From NCBI GenBank assembly GCA_946480715.1, contig CAMLKK010000010.1, positions 1-64,000 of the forward strand: 64,000 nt of DNA, written 5' to 3'. The notes beneath the pieces were generated by a model. The model did no database searches, was not told the DNA's origin, and saw only the letters and a list, made by a program, of their open reading frames with translations. Below are positions 1 through 8,462 of this stretch, piece after piece; within the stretch, counting starts at the first letter, position 1, and every line of letters begins with the position of its first letter. The stretch is from an uncultured Bacteriovorax sp. Lineage in GTDB: Bacteria > Bdellovibrionota > Bacteriovoracia > Bacteriovoracales > Bacteriovoracaceae. Position numbers and translations under genes: made by a program.

Positions 1-2
1 TT

Positions 3-1157
3 TCATATCATTTATGGGAAGTAGGCTCGACTTCATATACATATTATTTTTTCACCCAAAATTGTGCTTTTCATATGCTGACTGTTTTAGAAGCGGCGGC
101 TCCACGATTGAATCTCATTGATCATGTTCCATTTTGGTATGTCATACCGGCAGATTCAATGAAGTCTCTCTTTTATGAGAAAGACTTGGTAGGAAATGTT
201 TCGTTCAGGCCTAGTATCAGACGCGTTTTCAATAAGCGGTTAAGTTCACTTGACTCAAAGTCTGTTGATGATATTAAAGAGTTTGCTAAGACTTTTGAGA
301 TCAATGCAGACAAAGGTTCACGTACAGATGAACAGTATGCCGCTTATCTGGACACAGCACTCGATCTCATTAATTTAAAATTTCCAAATCTAAGCAAAGA
401 TAAAAATGAAATCATGTTTACTCAGAAAGAAAAAGTATTAAGCGCTCGTTCAACAATTAATACAATTTCACCCGATGTCACCATTGAACCTTCGTTAGAA
501 GAAAGACCAGACAACTCACATGGTTCATCCCGTTTCAATCTGGGAGCCGTTGGGACCATTAAAAAAGATTTTAATTTTGGTTATCGCTTCGCTCTTCACG
601 ATTTGCTCGATAACAGTGTCGGTATGCCTGAGAACTCTCAATTAGAATTTTTCAATCTGCAATTCAAGCGAGACGATAAAAAAGTCTATATCGACAACTT
701 CAATTTGTTCAAAGTTTTAAATTTAAACCCTTTAAACTTTTATGAGAAAAAAATGTCATGGGGATTAAAACTTGGGACTCGCAGAATGAGACTTTCTCCT
801 GCAACTGAGGATTTCTATTCAACAGGGATGGAAATTCAGGCCGGATACGCTGTTGGACTTAATGAAAGCGAGAGACCATGGACACTATGGTCAATGTTCA
901 GGACAGATTTAGGTTATGCTGGTAAAGAAAAGAATGATCAATATGGTTACGGGGCTTTGGGATATCAATTTGGGCTCTTGAAACGATTTAGTTATAATCA
1001 TGCTTTGATGATTCAATATGAGAAAATGTTTCCAAATAAACTTAATTCTTTCGAGCGAATTGAAGCCGATTTTCGAAGTTCTTTATCAAGAGACTTAAGT
1101 ATTGGTCTGGGTTTATCAAAGAGAAAGCTTAAACTCGAAGCATTCCTCTACTTCTAA
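3..1157 (+). CDS. Lnb_N/DUF4105-like envelope protein, 5' end missing
   Basis: The frame is open from base 3, so the gene enters the window from upstream; the first in-frame ATG (base 75) lies inside the conserved core and is not the start. Just around it the translation reads TQNCAFHMLTVLEAAAP, which resembles the Asn-Cys motif of the Lnb_N/DUF4105 papain-like domain, the Cys being the presumed nucleophile. The last ~200 residues alternate short polar and aromatic strands and end in a C-terminal Phe, as outer-membrane beta-barrel modules do. Family members are periplasmic or outer-membrane proteins, mostly of unknown substrate. The stop overlaps the stop region of the convergent lipoprotein gene by 4 nt. 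Family assignment is fairly confident; the function is unknown. Confidence 0.75.
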   Translation, partial: SYHLWEVGSTSYTYYFFTQNCAFHMLTVLEAAAPRLNLIDHVPFWYVIPADSMKSLFYEKDLVGNVSFRPSIRRVFNKRLSSLDSKSVDDIKEFAKTFEINADKGSRTDEQYAAYLDTALDLINLKFPNLSKDKNEIMFTQKEKVLSARSTINTISPDVTIEPSLEERPDNSHGSSRFNLGAVGTIKKDFNFGYRFALHDLLDNSVGMPENSQLEFFNLQFKRDDKKVYIDNFNLFKVLNLNPLNFYEKKMSWGLKLGTRRMRLSPATEDFYSTGMEIQAGYAVGLNESERPWTLWSMFRTDLGYAGKEKNDQYGYGALGYQFGLLKRFSYNHALMIQYEKMFPNKLNSFERIEADFRSSLSRDLSIGLGLSKRKLKLEAFLYF

Positions 1158-1723
1158 TTACATTTTACAATGTCATCTGTTTTTGTTGGTCCAGATTTGT
1201 TATAGAACAATGTAATTGAATAAAAATTTTTGCTTTTTTTACACCAGAGATTTATGAGTTGAGCTTTATAAATGTTCTGCTCTTCAACACAAACACCAAA
1301 GACAAATCTATCCGTCGACTTTAATTGATACCTGTAACTGATCTGGTTTTCTGTCGTTATAATTTGAGGTTGAAGATTAACATTTTCTAAACAGGAAGAC
1401 TCATTAGTAACACTTCCACTATAGGGCGTAGCTTGTGTTGAGTACATTTCCTGAATTTCAACGTTCTTTGTGTTGAAATTTTTTAATGCTGATTGCTCAT
1501 CGTTCACTACACTTTGTTCGACCTGAAGAAGCTTAAGTGTCGAATCCTGAAAAGAGATTTTTTTCGAATTTACAACACCGTCACTATGTTCTTTCTCTAA
1601 GTTAATTTTTGATTCTGATATTTCTTTTTGGAACAAAATATCTTGGTACAACGATGTTAAATTCGTTCCTTTGAAGCATCCTGAAATTGCAAAAAGAGTA
1701 AAACAAACAAACAAAATTTTCAT
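1154..1723 (-). CDS. Putative lipoprotein of unknown function
   Basis: 189 residues. The N-terminus is a lipoprotein signal (a Lys, a hydrophobic stretch, then a lipobox ending SGC with Cys at position 16), so the mature protein should be lipid-anchored to a membrane. The rest is polar, with a Lys/Glu-rich stretch near residues 35-60 and several Cys residues in the C-terminal half that could form disulfides. I recognise no family. It runs convergently into the preceding gene with a 4-nt overlap and diverges from the ABC transporter operon. Confidence 0.7.
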   Translation of the reverse strand: MKILFVCFTLFAISGCFKGTNLTSLYQDILFQKEISESKINLEKEHSDGVVNSKKISFQDSTLKLLQVEQSVVNDEQSALKNFNTKNVEIQEMYSTQATPYSGSVTNESSCLENVNLQPQIITTENQISYRYQLKSTDRFVFGVCVEEQNIYKAQLINLWCKKSKNFYSITLFYNKSGPTKTDDIVKCN

Positions 1724-1729
1724 AAATTT

Positions 1730-1735
1730 ATTATA
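1730..1735 (-). promoter_or_regulatory. Perfect -10 box just upstream of the lipoprotein ATG (possible leaderless mRNA)
   Basis: On the minus strand a perfect TATAAT ends 6 nt before the lipoprotein ATG, so a transcript would start at or next to the A of the ATG. No Shine-Dalgarno sequence lies between. The -35 region is poor. A leaderless message is inferred. Confidence 0.35.
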
Positions 1736-1802
1736 TCAGAAAGGAGTTGCGCCTAAACTTTTTTTCGGTAAGCTTTAAAGAAAATATCTCAAGGGGAATA
1801 TC

Positions 1803-2774
1803 ATGAAGAAGCATCTGTTCATTGCTTTTGCAGCATCACTTTTTACGATGGGCCTTAACGCTCAAGAAAATCTAAAATTGAGAATTGGCTGGCAAATTCC
1901 ATGGTCAGTTCAGGGACAATTAGTTCAAGTTTTAAAGCACACACCAATCTTAAGTAAGCACAAGATTGAAGCGGAGTTCATCGGCAGAAACTATGGACCG
2001 GAGTTGAATGAGATTGCACTTGGTGGAGCTTTAGATGTGATTTTGACGGCAGATCAGCCGGCAGCTGCCCTCTTTCTGAAAGACAAAGGTTGGGTTGGTG
2101 TTTCTAGATTAATGTATAACAGAACGACAACTTATGTTCCTCCGAAGTCACCAATTAAAAAAGTTTCTGACTTAAAAGGTAAAACTATTGGAGTTCCGTT
2201 TGGTGCTGCTGCTCAGAGAATTATCAATGAGAGTATGACTGCGAATAAGATGGATCCGACTACAGATGCGAAATTTATTAATCTAGCAATGCCTGAACAT
2301 GCACCACTAATTAAACGTTCCGCTAATGGAGAGAAATGGGACCAGTTCGATGCTCTAAGTGGTTTTGATCCAATTCCAGCTATTCTGGAAGCTCAGGGAT
2401 TAGTTCGCACAATCGACGCTGGAAAAGTTGTTTCTATGGTGTTGATGAACAAAGAATTTTTAGCAAAGAATAAAGATGCGGCTAAGAGAATGCAAGCGGC
2501 ACTATTGGATGCATACGAATACTACCAGAAGAACCAAGCAGAAGCAGACAAATGGTTTTTAGAGGAAGCTAAACTAGAAGGTGCAGATGTTAAAGCACTT
2601 GCTTTAGCGGCTTCAATGGAACCGAATTTAAAAGCAAAAAACAAATCGAAAATGACTCTGAAGTTTTCTCCTGCAGATATTGAATTGGCCCAAAAGGGAG
2701 CTGACTTTGTTGCTAAAGCAACTGGTAAGGCGATCAGTATTAAAGATTACGTTTCTAATGATTATGTGAAATAA
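1803..2774 (+). CDS. ABC transporter substrate-binding protein, SsuA/TauA/NMT1 type
   Basis: 323 residues with a signal peptide ending near residue 20 (GLNA-QE). The sequence has the layout of periplasmic binding proteins of the sulfonate/taurine/thiamine-precursor group: the WQIP opening strand, then a block such as KKVSDLKGKTIGVPFG near residue 115-130 that lines the ligand cleft. It should capture a small organic solute in the periplasm and hand it to the permease encoded 7 nt downstream. A strong SD (AAGGGG) precedes the ATG. The true ligand cannot be read from sequence; the arylsulfotransferase-like gene ending the operon hints at a sulfonate or sulfate ester. Confidence 0.85.
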   Translation: MKKHLFIAFAASLFTMGLNAQENLKLRIGWQIPWSVQGQLVQVLKHTPILSKHKIEAEFIGRNYGPELNEIALGGALDVILTADQPAAALFLKDKGWVGVSRLMYNRTTTYVPPKSPIKKVSDLKGKTIGVPFGAAAQRIINESMTANKMDPTTDAKFINLAMPEHAPLIKRSANGEKWDQFDALSGFDPIPAILEAQGLVRTIDAGKVVSMVLMNKEFLAKNKDAAKRMQAALLDAYEYYQKNQAEADKWFLEEAKLEGADVKALALAASMEPNLKAKNKSKMTLKFSPADIELAQKGADFVAKATGKAISIKDYVSNDYVK

Positions 2775-2781
2775 TTTTTGA

Positions 2782-3402
2782 GTGATAGTTTACAAAGATA
2801 TTTTAATAAATTGTTGGTCAAGCTTAGCACGCGTTTTATGCGGAGGAAGCTTGGCCTTTGTTTTTGGAGTCACACTAGGGCTCTTGCGATTCAGTCTTCC
2901 TAATATTTTAAAACGCAATTTTATTTTTAACCTCATAGTCGATGCCCCTAGATTTCCTCCACCGATTGCATGGATCCCCTTTGTTATTCTTGCATTTGGA
3001 ATCAGTGACCTTTCGTCTTGGGCGATTGTGTTTATTGGTGTCTTCCCTGCTGTGTTTATAAATACGTACGAGGGACTTTCTTCCATCAAACCGGAAATCA
3101 TTCGTACGGCACGTTCAATGGAACTATCGAAAGTGGATATGCTTTTCAAAATTTATTTTCCAGCTATTTTGCCGCAAATCTTCACGGGGTTAAGAGTTGG
3201 TCTTTCTATGGGATGGATGTCGATTATCGCAGCCGAAATGATCAGTGGACAATCAGGATTGGGTTATTCAATTCAATTAAATAGAATCAATCTTCAGTAC
3301 AACTTAATGGTTGTGGATATGATTTTAATTTCTGTTGTTGGTTTTTTTATTAATCAGGGAATGCTCAAGCTTCAAGAAAAGGTTGTTCGATGGAAAAATT
3401 AG
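2782..3402 (+). CDS. ABC transporter permease, SsuC/TauC type
   Basis: 206 residues starting at a GTG 7 nt after the binding-protein stop. It has about five or six membrane segments and the binding-protein-dependent permease loop with its EAA-like segment (TARSMELSKVDMLFKIYFPA) that docks on the ATPase. It is somewhat shorter than the usual ~250 residues, mainly at the N-terminus. It forms the inner-membrane channel of the importer with the flanking genes, and the ATPase gene overlaps its end by 13 nt. Confidence 0.85.
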   Translation: MIVYKDILINCWSSLARVLCGGSLAFVFGVTLGLLRFSLPNILKRNFIFNLIVDAPRFPPPIAWIPFVILAFGISDLSSWAIVFIGVFPAVFINTYEGLSSIKPEIIRTARSMELSKVDMLFKIYFPAILPQIFTGLRVGLSMGWMSIIAAEMISGQSGLGYSIQLNRINLQYNLMVVDMILISVVGFFINQGMLKLQEKVVRWKN

Positions 3403-3998
3403 TAATCGAAAACTTAACCATGATTTTTGAAGCGACCAAAGCAGAAGACGCAAAAGTTGTTTTTAAAGATTTTTCCTTGGAAATAGCTTTGGGAAAAATT
3501 TACGCCTTAACTGGTGAGTCCGGAATCGGTAAGTCTACACTTGCACACATTGTTGCTGGTCATACGAAGGCCCAATCGGGAATTATAAAACTAAACGGTG
3601 AAATTGTTTCTAAACCCACAAGAGATATTTTCATTGTTCACCAAGAAAATGATCTTTTTCCCTGGCAAAACGTAGAAGAACAATTGCTCTTCACTGGATC
3701 CACGTCAGAAGAAATTGATAAGTTCCTAAAAATTTTCAAACTTGATGATAGTAAACATCTTTTTCCTCATGAGTTATCAGGAGGAATGAAGAAAAGATTG
3801 GCTTTGATACGAGCGCAACTTTTAAAACCAAAAGTACTTTTTTTGGATGAAACACTTGGATCATTGGACCGGAATTTAATTAGAGAAATTCTTCATGAAA
3901 TGATTCCTCTTTGGCGCCAGGAAAAAATGACAGTCATTTTCATCACCCATCATTTTGAGGAACTAAAAGAATTTGTCGACCAGAGGATCAGTTTTTGA
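3390..3998 (+). CDS. ABC transporter ATP-binding protein, SsuB/TauB type
   Basis: 202 residues. It shows Walker A (GESGIGKST, near residue 42), a Q-loop region (VHQENDLFPW), the signature LSGGMKKR, Walker B (VLFLDE) and the switch His (ITHH). It is a compact cytoplasmic ATPase that energises the importer. The start overlaps the permease by 13 nt and the stop overlaps the next TTG start by 3 nt, so the operon is tightly coupled. Confidence 0.88.
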   Translation: MEKLVIENLTMIFEATKAEDAKVVFKDFSLEIALGKIYALTGESGIGKSTLAHIVAGHTKAQSGIIKLNGEIVSKPTRDIFIVHQENDLFPWQNVEEQLLFTGSTSEEIDKFLKIFKLDDSKHLFPHELSGGMKKRLALIRAQLLKPKVLFLDETLGSLDRNLIREILHEMIPLWRQEKMTVIFITHHFEELKEFVDQRISF

Positions 3999-5068
3999 AA
4001 ATTGTCGTCTATTTATTTTTTTTAGTAACAATTTTTACAGTTAGTAGTAGTACAAACTTTAAGCAAGAACTTTACTTGCAGACTGATTGTCGAATTTTTG
4101 ATTTAAACGGGAATTTACTAAAGAAATTTAACGATTATCTATGCCTTTTTATGGATGATGGTTCCTATTTTAGCTTGGTAGGAAGTTCAGAGCTCGCTAC
4201 AGGATACATAACTCGTTATTCTTCAAGCGGACGAATATTGTGGCGTAAAAAAGACGATGTTCATCACGAGTTGAGTTTAACTTCAGATAAAAAACATATT
4301 ACATATATTTCTTCAGAGGGTGGTGAATACAATGGAGAAAAAATTAGATTTGATGTTTTAAACATTGCTGATCTCGATGGCAATATCATTCACCGATACA
4401 GTTTTAAAGACCACTTTGCAGAACTTCAGCAAGCCTTAAAAGATAACGAAAAGCACTTAGGGCACGTGCAAGTTCTAAAGGCAGGCGCGTTTAAAAATTA
4501 CACTGAGTATACTCATTTCAACTCTTTCAAAGAGATCAGGCAAAACGCACTCTCAGAAGAGTTTCAATGGCTCAAACCTGGAAATTTTATTTTGGGTGGG
4601 AATTGCACCAATCTCTTTTTCATTTTTAATCCAACACTTTCAGAAATGATTAAGGTTATTGATTATGGTGAGGGAAAATTATGTGGAACTCACGATGCTC
4701 AAATTCTTCCTACGGGTAATATTCTTCACTATGTAAATTTGAAGGATGTTAACAATCCTCAATCATACCTAGAAGAGTATGATCCAATGAAACAAAAAAT
4801 TGTTTGGAGTTGGCCAAAAGAGAAAAATGATTTTTACAATTTCATGTTAGGAAGTGTTCAGCGCTTGGATAATGGTGAAACGATTTTCACTGATGGTGTG
4901 GCCATCATGAAAAATAATCTTGGACTGAGAGGAAGCAAACCTTCTGTCGTGAAGCTATCTGCTGATGGCAAAGTGAATATGATTTGGAAGATGAAACTTA
5001 CTAACAGTAAGGAGCTTTATAGGGCACGTATTCTTCCATTAGGACCGTTTCTCAAGAATAATTTCTAA
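3995..5068 (+). CDS. Secreted arylsulfotransferase-like (ASST) beta-propeller protein
   Basis: 357 residues from a TTG start overlapping the ATPase stop (TTGA). An N-terminal signal peptide (VVYLFFLVTIFTVSSS) predicts export. The middle and end contain ASST-type repeats: HDAQILPTGNILHY, then a segment with W-S-W, then QRLDNGETIFTDG. In the known bacterial family this fold moves sulfate between phenols using a catalytic His; the HDAQ His is the obvious candidate here. Being the last gene of a sulfonate-type importer operon fits metabolism of an arylsulfate or sulfonate, but that is inference. A non-enzymatic propeller is the alternative. Confidence 0.65.
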   Translation: MKIVVYLFFLVTIFTVSSSTNFKQELYLQTDCRIFDLNGNLLKKFNDYLCLFMDDGSYFSLVGSSELATGYITRYSSSGRILWRKKDDVHHELSLTSDKKHITYISSEGGEYNGEKIRFDVLNIADLDGNIIHRYSFKDHFAELQQALKDNEKHLGHVQVLKAGAFKNYTEYTHFNSFKEIRQNALSEEFQWLKPGNFILGGNCTNLFFIFNPTLSEMIKVIDYGEGKLCGTHDAQILPTGNILHYVNLKDVNNPQSYLEEYDPMKQKIVWSWPKEKNDFYNFMLGSVQRLDNGETIFTDGVAIMKNNLGLRGSKPSVVKLSADGKVNMIWKMKLTNSKELYRARILPLGPFLKNNF

Positions 5069-5238
5069 CCAGGCTCTACTTCAACATCAAATTGCTCTTC
5101 TTCTTCATTCCACTCAGCAGTGATATGCAATGGATGACAGCAAACTTCGCAATCAACGATAAAATCCTGAGACTCACCTTCTTCGACATAAATTTCGAGG
5201 GGAATGTTCTGAAAGCAATAGTGACATTTGATTTCCAT
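5065..5238 (-). CDS. CPXCG-motif small cysteine-rich zinc protein
   Basis: A 57-residue protein. It begins MEIKCHYCFQNIPLEIYV and has a second cysteine cluster, DCEVCCHPL, followed by an acidic tail. The spacing C-x2-C ... C-x2-C-C matches the CPXCG cysteine-rich family, small putative zinc-binding proteins of unknown role; here the first motif reads CHYC. A good SD (AAGGA) sits 8 nt before the ATG. Its stop overlaps the stop of the arylsulfotransferase-like gene, and an RRM gene with its own terminator lies upstream on the same strand. Confidence 0.8.
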   Translation of the reverse strand: MEIKCHYCFQNIPLEIYVEEGESQDFIVDCEVCCHPLHITAEWNEEEEQFDVEVEPG

Positions 5239-5256
5239 ACATTCCTTATAGCACTT

Positions 5257-5286
5257 AAAAAAAAGGGCCGTCTTGCGACAGCCCCC
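5257..5286 (-). terminator. Intrinsic terminator of the RRM protein gene
   Basis: Read on the minus strand, a GC-rich stem (5265-5272 with 5277-5284, one mismatch, TTGC loop on the plus strand) is followed by a run of eight U. It lies just after the RRM gene stop. Confidence 0.75.
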
Positions 5287-5312
5287 TTTTATTTTTTTGT
5301 TTGGTTAAACAA

Positions 5313-5624
5313 TTAGTAGCGATTTCTTCCGCCGCCACCGAATCCACCACGTGATCCACCACGGTTATCGTTTGGAGTCATTGGTTTTGCTTCAGAAACA
5401 GTCATTGCACGACCGTCCATTTCTGTACCGTGAAATTTGCTGATTGCTTCTTCTGCTTCTTCATCAGTAGACATTTCGATGAATCCGAAACCTTTTGATC
5501 TTCCAGTTTCACGATCAGTGATAACTTTTGAAGAATCAACAGTTCCTACTTCTTCAAACTTTTGTCTGAGAGATGCATCGTTTGTTGAGTACGGAAGATT
5601 TCCTACGTAAAGTTTTCTACCCAT
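5313..5624 (-). CDS. RRM-domain RNA-binding protein with Gly/Arg-rich tail
   Basis: 103 residues. A single RNA recognition motif fills residues ~3-80: RNP2 is KLYVGNLPYS and RNP1 is KGFGFIEM, both with the aromatic residues that stack on RNA. The tail is Gly/Arg-rich (GGSRGGFGGGGRNRY), as in cyanobacterial and proteobacterial Rbp proteins, which often respond to cold. It is probably an RNA chaperone or binding protein in the cytoplasm. A very strong SD (AAGGAGGT) precedes the ATG and may be masked by an upstream complement. It is a single-gene unit with its own terminator. Confidence 0.9.
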   Translation of the reverse strand: MGRKLYVGNLPYSTNDASLRQKFEEVGTVDSSKVITDRETGRSKGFGFIEMSTDEEAEEAISKFHGTEMDGRAMTVSEAKPMTPNDNRGGSRGGFGGGGRNRY

Positions 5625-5630
5625 TTTATA

Positions 5631-5662
5631 CCTCCTTAAGGCTGGGGCCGCTAAAGAGGAGG
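5631..5662 (-). promoter_or_regulatory. Possible SD-masking hairpin in the RRM gene leader
   Basis: On the minus strand CCTCCT (5657-5662) can pair with the SD AGGAGG (5631-5636). The ~20-nt interval contains a second small GC stem (GGC/GCC). This would hide the ribosome site. Translational or thermal control is inference. Confidence 0.4.
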
Positions 5663-5780
5663 GACTTACTACTGACCACTAATCTTAAAGGCGACGAACA
5701 TTAACAATGGCACCCTACATGAGCGCCTAGAGAAAGACTATCATTATTAATCACTTTTCGCTAGGGGGCATGAAACAATG

Positions 5781-7859
5781 CTACTTCCTGCGGAACTTTT
5801 GAAGTTTTATGAGGATTTCTTTGAGGTTCTCTGAAAGCCTCTTCTTTTTCCAGTAGCTTGCAACTTGCTTGTTAGCATCACTAAAGCCAGGATAAGGATG
5901 GATTGAATCAAGTATTGTATTTAGTCCTAAGTTGTTTTCCATGGCCAAGATGAATTCTTGAAGCTGAAGGGACGAATTTTTCCCAACTATAGTGACTCCT
6001 AGAATTTTATCTGACTGCGCTTCTGTCCATACTTTTACGAATCCGTTTTCCACTTCTTCGATGATTGCCCGGTCGAGATTTTCATATGAGAAGATAGTTT
6101 CTTCGAATGCAATTTGTTTATTTATTAACTCTTCTGCGTTTAATCCCACCGCAGAAATTTCTGGATCACAATAAGTGCATCGAGGAACAATTTTATGATC
6201 TACCCAAAATTTTTTTATAAAACCAAAAAGAATATTTAGAGCAACAACTTTTGCTTGATGAGAAGCGAAGTGTGTAAATTGAAATGGTCCGGCAGCATCG
6301 CCACATGCATAGATGTTTGGAATAGATGTTTGAAGAAACGAGTTAGTCCAAATTGTATTATCGGGATTTAACTTTAATCCCGGTAGCAGTGATGCATGTG
6401 AAGGCTTCCTTCCAAGAGCAATCAGAACTTTGTCAAAGTTCAGTGTAAGCTCTCCCGAAGAATTTTTTATATGAACAATGTTTTGATTAAAAGAGAGAAT
6501 TTCTGAATTCAAATATAGTTTAATTCCATCTCGGCTCAATTGTTCTTCAATCATTCTTGAAGCTTCTCTATCTTCTCGGCTTAGTAATCGCTCTTGTTTT
6601 TCGACGAGAGTAACGTTAGATCCAAGCCGAGCAAAAGCTTGTGCCAGTTCAACTCCGATTGCTCCTCCGCCACACACGAGAAAGTGTGAAGGAAGTTCTT
6701 CTAAGTTCCATAAAGTGTTTGATGTAAGATAATCAATTGAAGCAAGCCCAGGAATTGGGGGAATAAAAGGCTCCGCCCCTGTTGCTAGAACAATATTTTT
6801 GGTCGTCAAAACTTGTTCATTAATTTGCACTTCATAAGGACTAAGGACTTTTGCTTCGCCTGAAAAACATTTTACACCAATCGATTCATATCTCTCTCGT
6901 GAATCATGCGGAGCAATTTTAGCAATGGTGGTATGGACATCACTCATTACTTTGCTGAAGTCTATTTTTTGCTTAGATAAATGAATGAGAGATTTACTTG
7001 GAACGCAGCCGGAATTCAAACAATCCCCACCCATTCTATTTTTCTCAATGAGAGCAACTTTTGCACCTAAGCTAGTTGTAATATTGGCAGTCACAAGTCC
7101 AGCAGAACCACCGCCAATGACAATAACATTGTATTCGAATACTCTAGGTTTATTAAAAGGTTTATACGTTCTGTATTTCGTTAAATGCCATGAAATCCAT
7201 TTTCCTATTGCGGGCAAAAGGGCAAGAAGCAAAAGTGCAGCGGCCGTCTTAAAATTAAGTATAGACTGGATTGATGTTAATTCTAAAAATGTTAGACCTG
7301 CAAAAGTATAAACAACAAGTCCCGGAATCATTCCCAGAGCAGTGCAGATAAAATATTGTCGAACACTGATTGACGTTAATCCCATTGCTAAATTAACAAG
7401 AAAAAATGGAAAAATTGGAGCGATTCGAAGTGTAAGTAAATAGAGAGTTCCCTTTTCATCAAACTCTTTTTTAATTATCTCTGATTTTGAACGAAAAAAA
7501 TTGTTGAATAGATCTCCTAAGAAATATCGAGATAAGAGAAAAGCGATCGTTGCACCAACGGTTGATGATGCCAAAGAAAGTATAAGTCCTTCCCACAAAC
7601 CAAATAGTGCACCTGATAGTAACGTTAATATCGTAGCAAAAGGCAGTGAGAATCCGGCTACAATCAAGTAGGAAGTCACAAAAATCATGACCGCTTTGAA
7701 ATGGTTAGTTTCAACACAACTTTTTAAATCGCTAAAGTGTGCTTGCAAGTAATGCAAATTAAAAATGTCATATGGAATGAAACTTAGAAGTATGATTAAG
7801 AAAACGATTAAGACGATGGCCAGACAAAGCTTAATGGCTTTAAATGAATGAAGGTTCAT
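5781..7859 (-). CDS. TVP38/TMEM64 membrane domain fused to a pyridine nucleotide-disulfide oxidoreductase
   Basis: 692 residues in two parts. Residues 1-~225 are a TVP38/TMEM64 (SNARE-associated/DedA-like) membrane domain with about six helices. From ~240 there is a complete flavoprotein disulfide reductase: FAD-binding VIGGGSAG, the redox motif GGDCLNSGCVPSK with its two Cys, an NAD(P)H domain (CGGGAIGVELA), the second FAD motif (YACGDAAG) and a C-terminal dimer domain ending near HPYPGFSD, containing the expected His-Pro. The layout matches mercuric-reductase/dihydrolipoamide-dehydrogenase-like fusions. It would place a dithiol reductase at the inner face of the membrane; the substrate is unknown. 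The start abuts the divergent msrA gene. Confidence 0.88.
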   Translation of the reverse strand: MNLHSFKAIKLCLAIVLIVFLIILLSFIPYDIFNLHYLQAHFSDLKSCVETNHFKAVMIFVTSYLIVAGFSLPFATILTLLSGALFGLWEGLILSLASSTVGATIAFLLSRYFLGDLFNNFFRSKSEIIKKEFDEKGTLYLLTLRIAPIFPFFLVNLAMGLTSISVRQYFICTALGMIPGLVVYTFAGLTFLELTSIQSILNFKTAAALLLLALLPAIGKWISWHLTKYRTYKPFNKPRVFEYNVIVIGGGSAGLVTANITTSLGAKVALIEKNRMGGDCLNSGCVPSKSLIHLSKQKIDFSKVMSDVHTTIAKIAPHDSRERYESIGVKCFSGEAKVLSPYEVQINEQVLTTKNIVLATGAEPFIPPIPGLASIDYLTSNTLWNLEELPSHFLVCGGGAIGVELAQAFARLGSNVTLVEKQERLLSREDREASRMIEEQLSRDGIKLYLNSEILSFNQNIVHIKNSSGELTLNFDKVLIALGRKPSHASLLPGLKLNPDNTIWTNSFLQTSIPNIYACGDAAGPFQFTHFASHQAKVVALNILFGFIKKFWVDHKIVPRCTYCDPEISAVGLNAEELINKQIAFEETIFSYENLDRAIIEEVENGFVKVWTEAQSDKILGVTIVGKNSSLQLQEFILAMENNLGLNTILDSIHPYPGFSDANKQVASYWKKKRLSENLKEILIKLQKFRRK

Positions 7860-7883
7860 TATATAATCTCATTAGAGGTGATT

Positions 7884-8462
7884 ATGCGACTCTTAACTAT
7901 TGTGCTTCTCTTTTGCTTCAACGTAAACATTTTGCACTCTGCTGAAACAAAGAAGCTTGTTTTGGGCGGTGGGTGTTTCTGGTGTATGGAGCCACCTTTT
8001 GAAAAAGAGACAGGAGTGGTTAGTGTCGTTTCCGGTTATACCGGGGGAAAAAAAGCAAATCCAAGTTACGAAGAAGTGTCCTCAGGCCAGAGTGGTCATC
8101 GCGAAGTCGTCGAAGTGACCTATGATGCGCAAAAAATATCGCTATCTAAGCTCCTTCAAATCTATTGGAAGAATATTGATCCGTTGGATGCTTACGGACA
8201 ATTTTGTGATAAAGGTGATCAATATAAAAGCACCATTTATTATGCGAATGATTTAGATAAAAGCGAAATGTTGAAGTCAAAAACGATTGCAGAAAAAAAT
8301 CTAAAAATAAAAAAACCGATCGTGACTGAAATAATTCCAGCATCTCCTTTCTATCCAGCCGAAGATTATCATCAGGACTATTACAAAAAAAATCCAATTA
8401 GATATAAATTCTATAGATTGAATTGCGGACGCGATAATAGGTTGGAACAACTTTGGCCATAA
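7884..8462 (+). CDS. msrA: Periplasmic peptide-methionine (S)-S-oxide reductase
   Basis: 192 residues. It repairs S-sulfoxides of methionine. The catalytic motif GGGCFWCMEPPF is present, as are the conserved SGYTGG and the HREVVEVTYD segment; a C-terminal Cys (LNCGRD) may serve in resolution. I chose the ATG at 7884 because GAGGTG sits 3-9 nt upstream and the first ~20 residues then form a signal peptide (LLTIVLLFCFNVNILHSA), so the enzyme should be exported. A longer frame from 7848 would run into the divergent gene. The next gene overlaps by 10 nt. Confidence 0.92.
   Translation: MRLLTIVLLFCFNVNILHSAETKKLVLGGGCFWCMEPPFEKETGVVSVVSGYTGGKKANPSYEEVSSGQSGHREVVEVTYDAQKISLSKLLQIYWKNIDPLDAYGQFCDKGDQYKSTIYYANDLDKSEMLKSKTIAEKNLKIKKPIVTEIIPASPFYPAEDYHQDYYKKNPIRYKFYRLNCGRDNRLEQLWP

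Noticed and set aside
5092..5316. Plus-strand frame of 74 residues
   Set aside because: It is the antisense shadow of the CPXCG gene, whose translation has clear Cys motifs and an SD.
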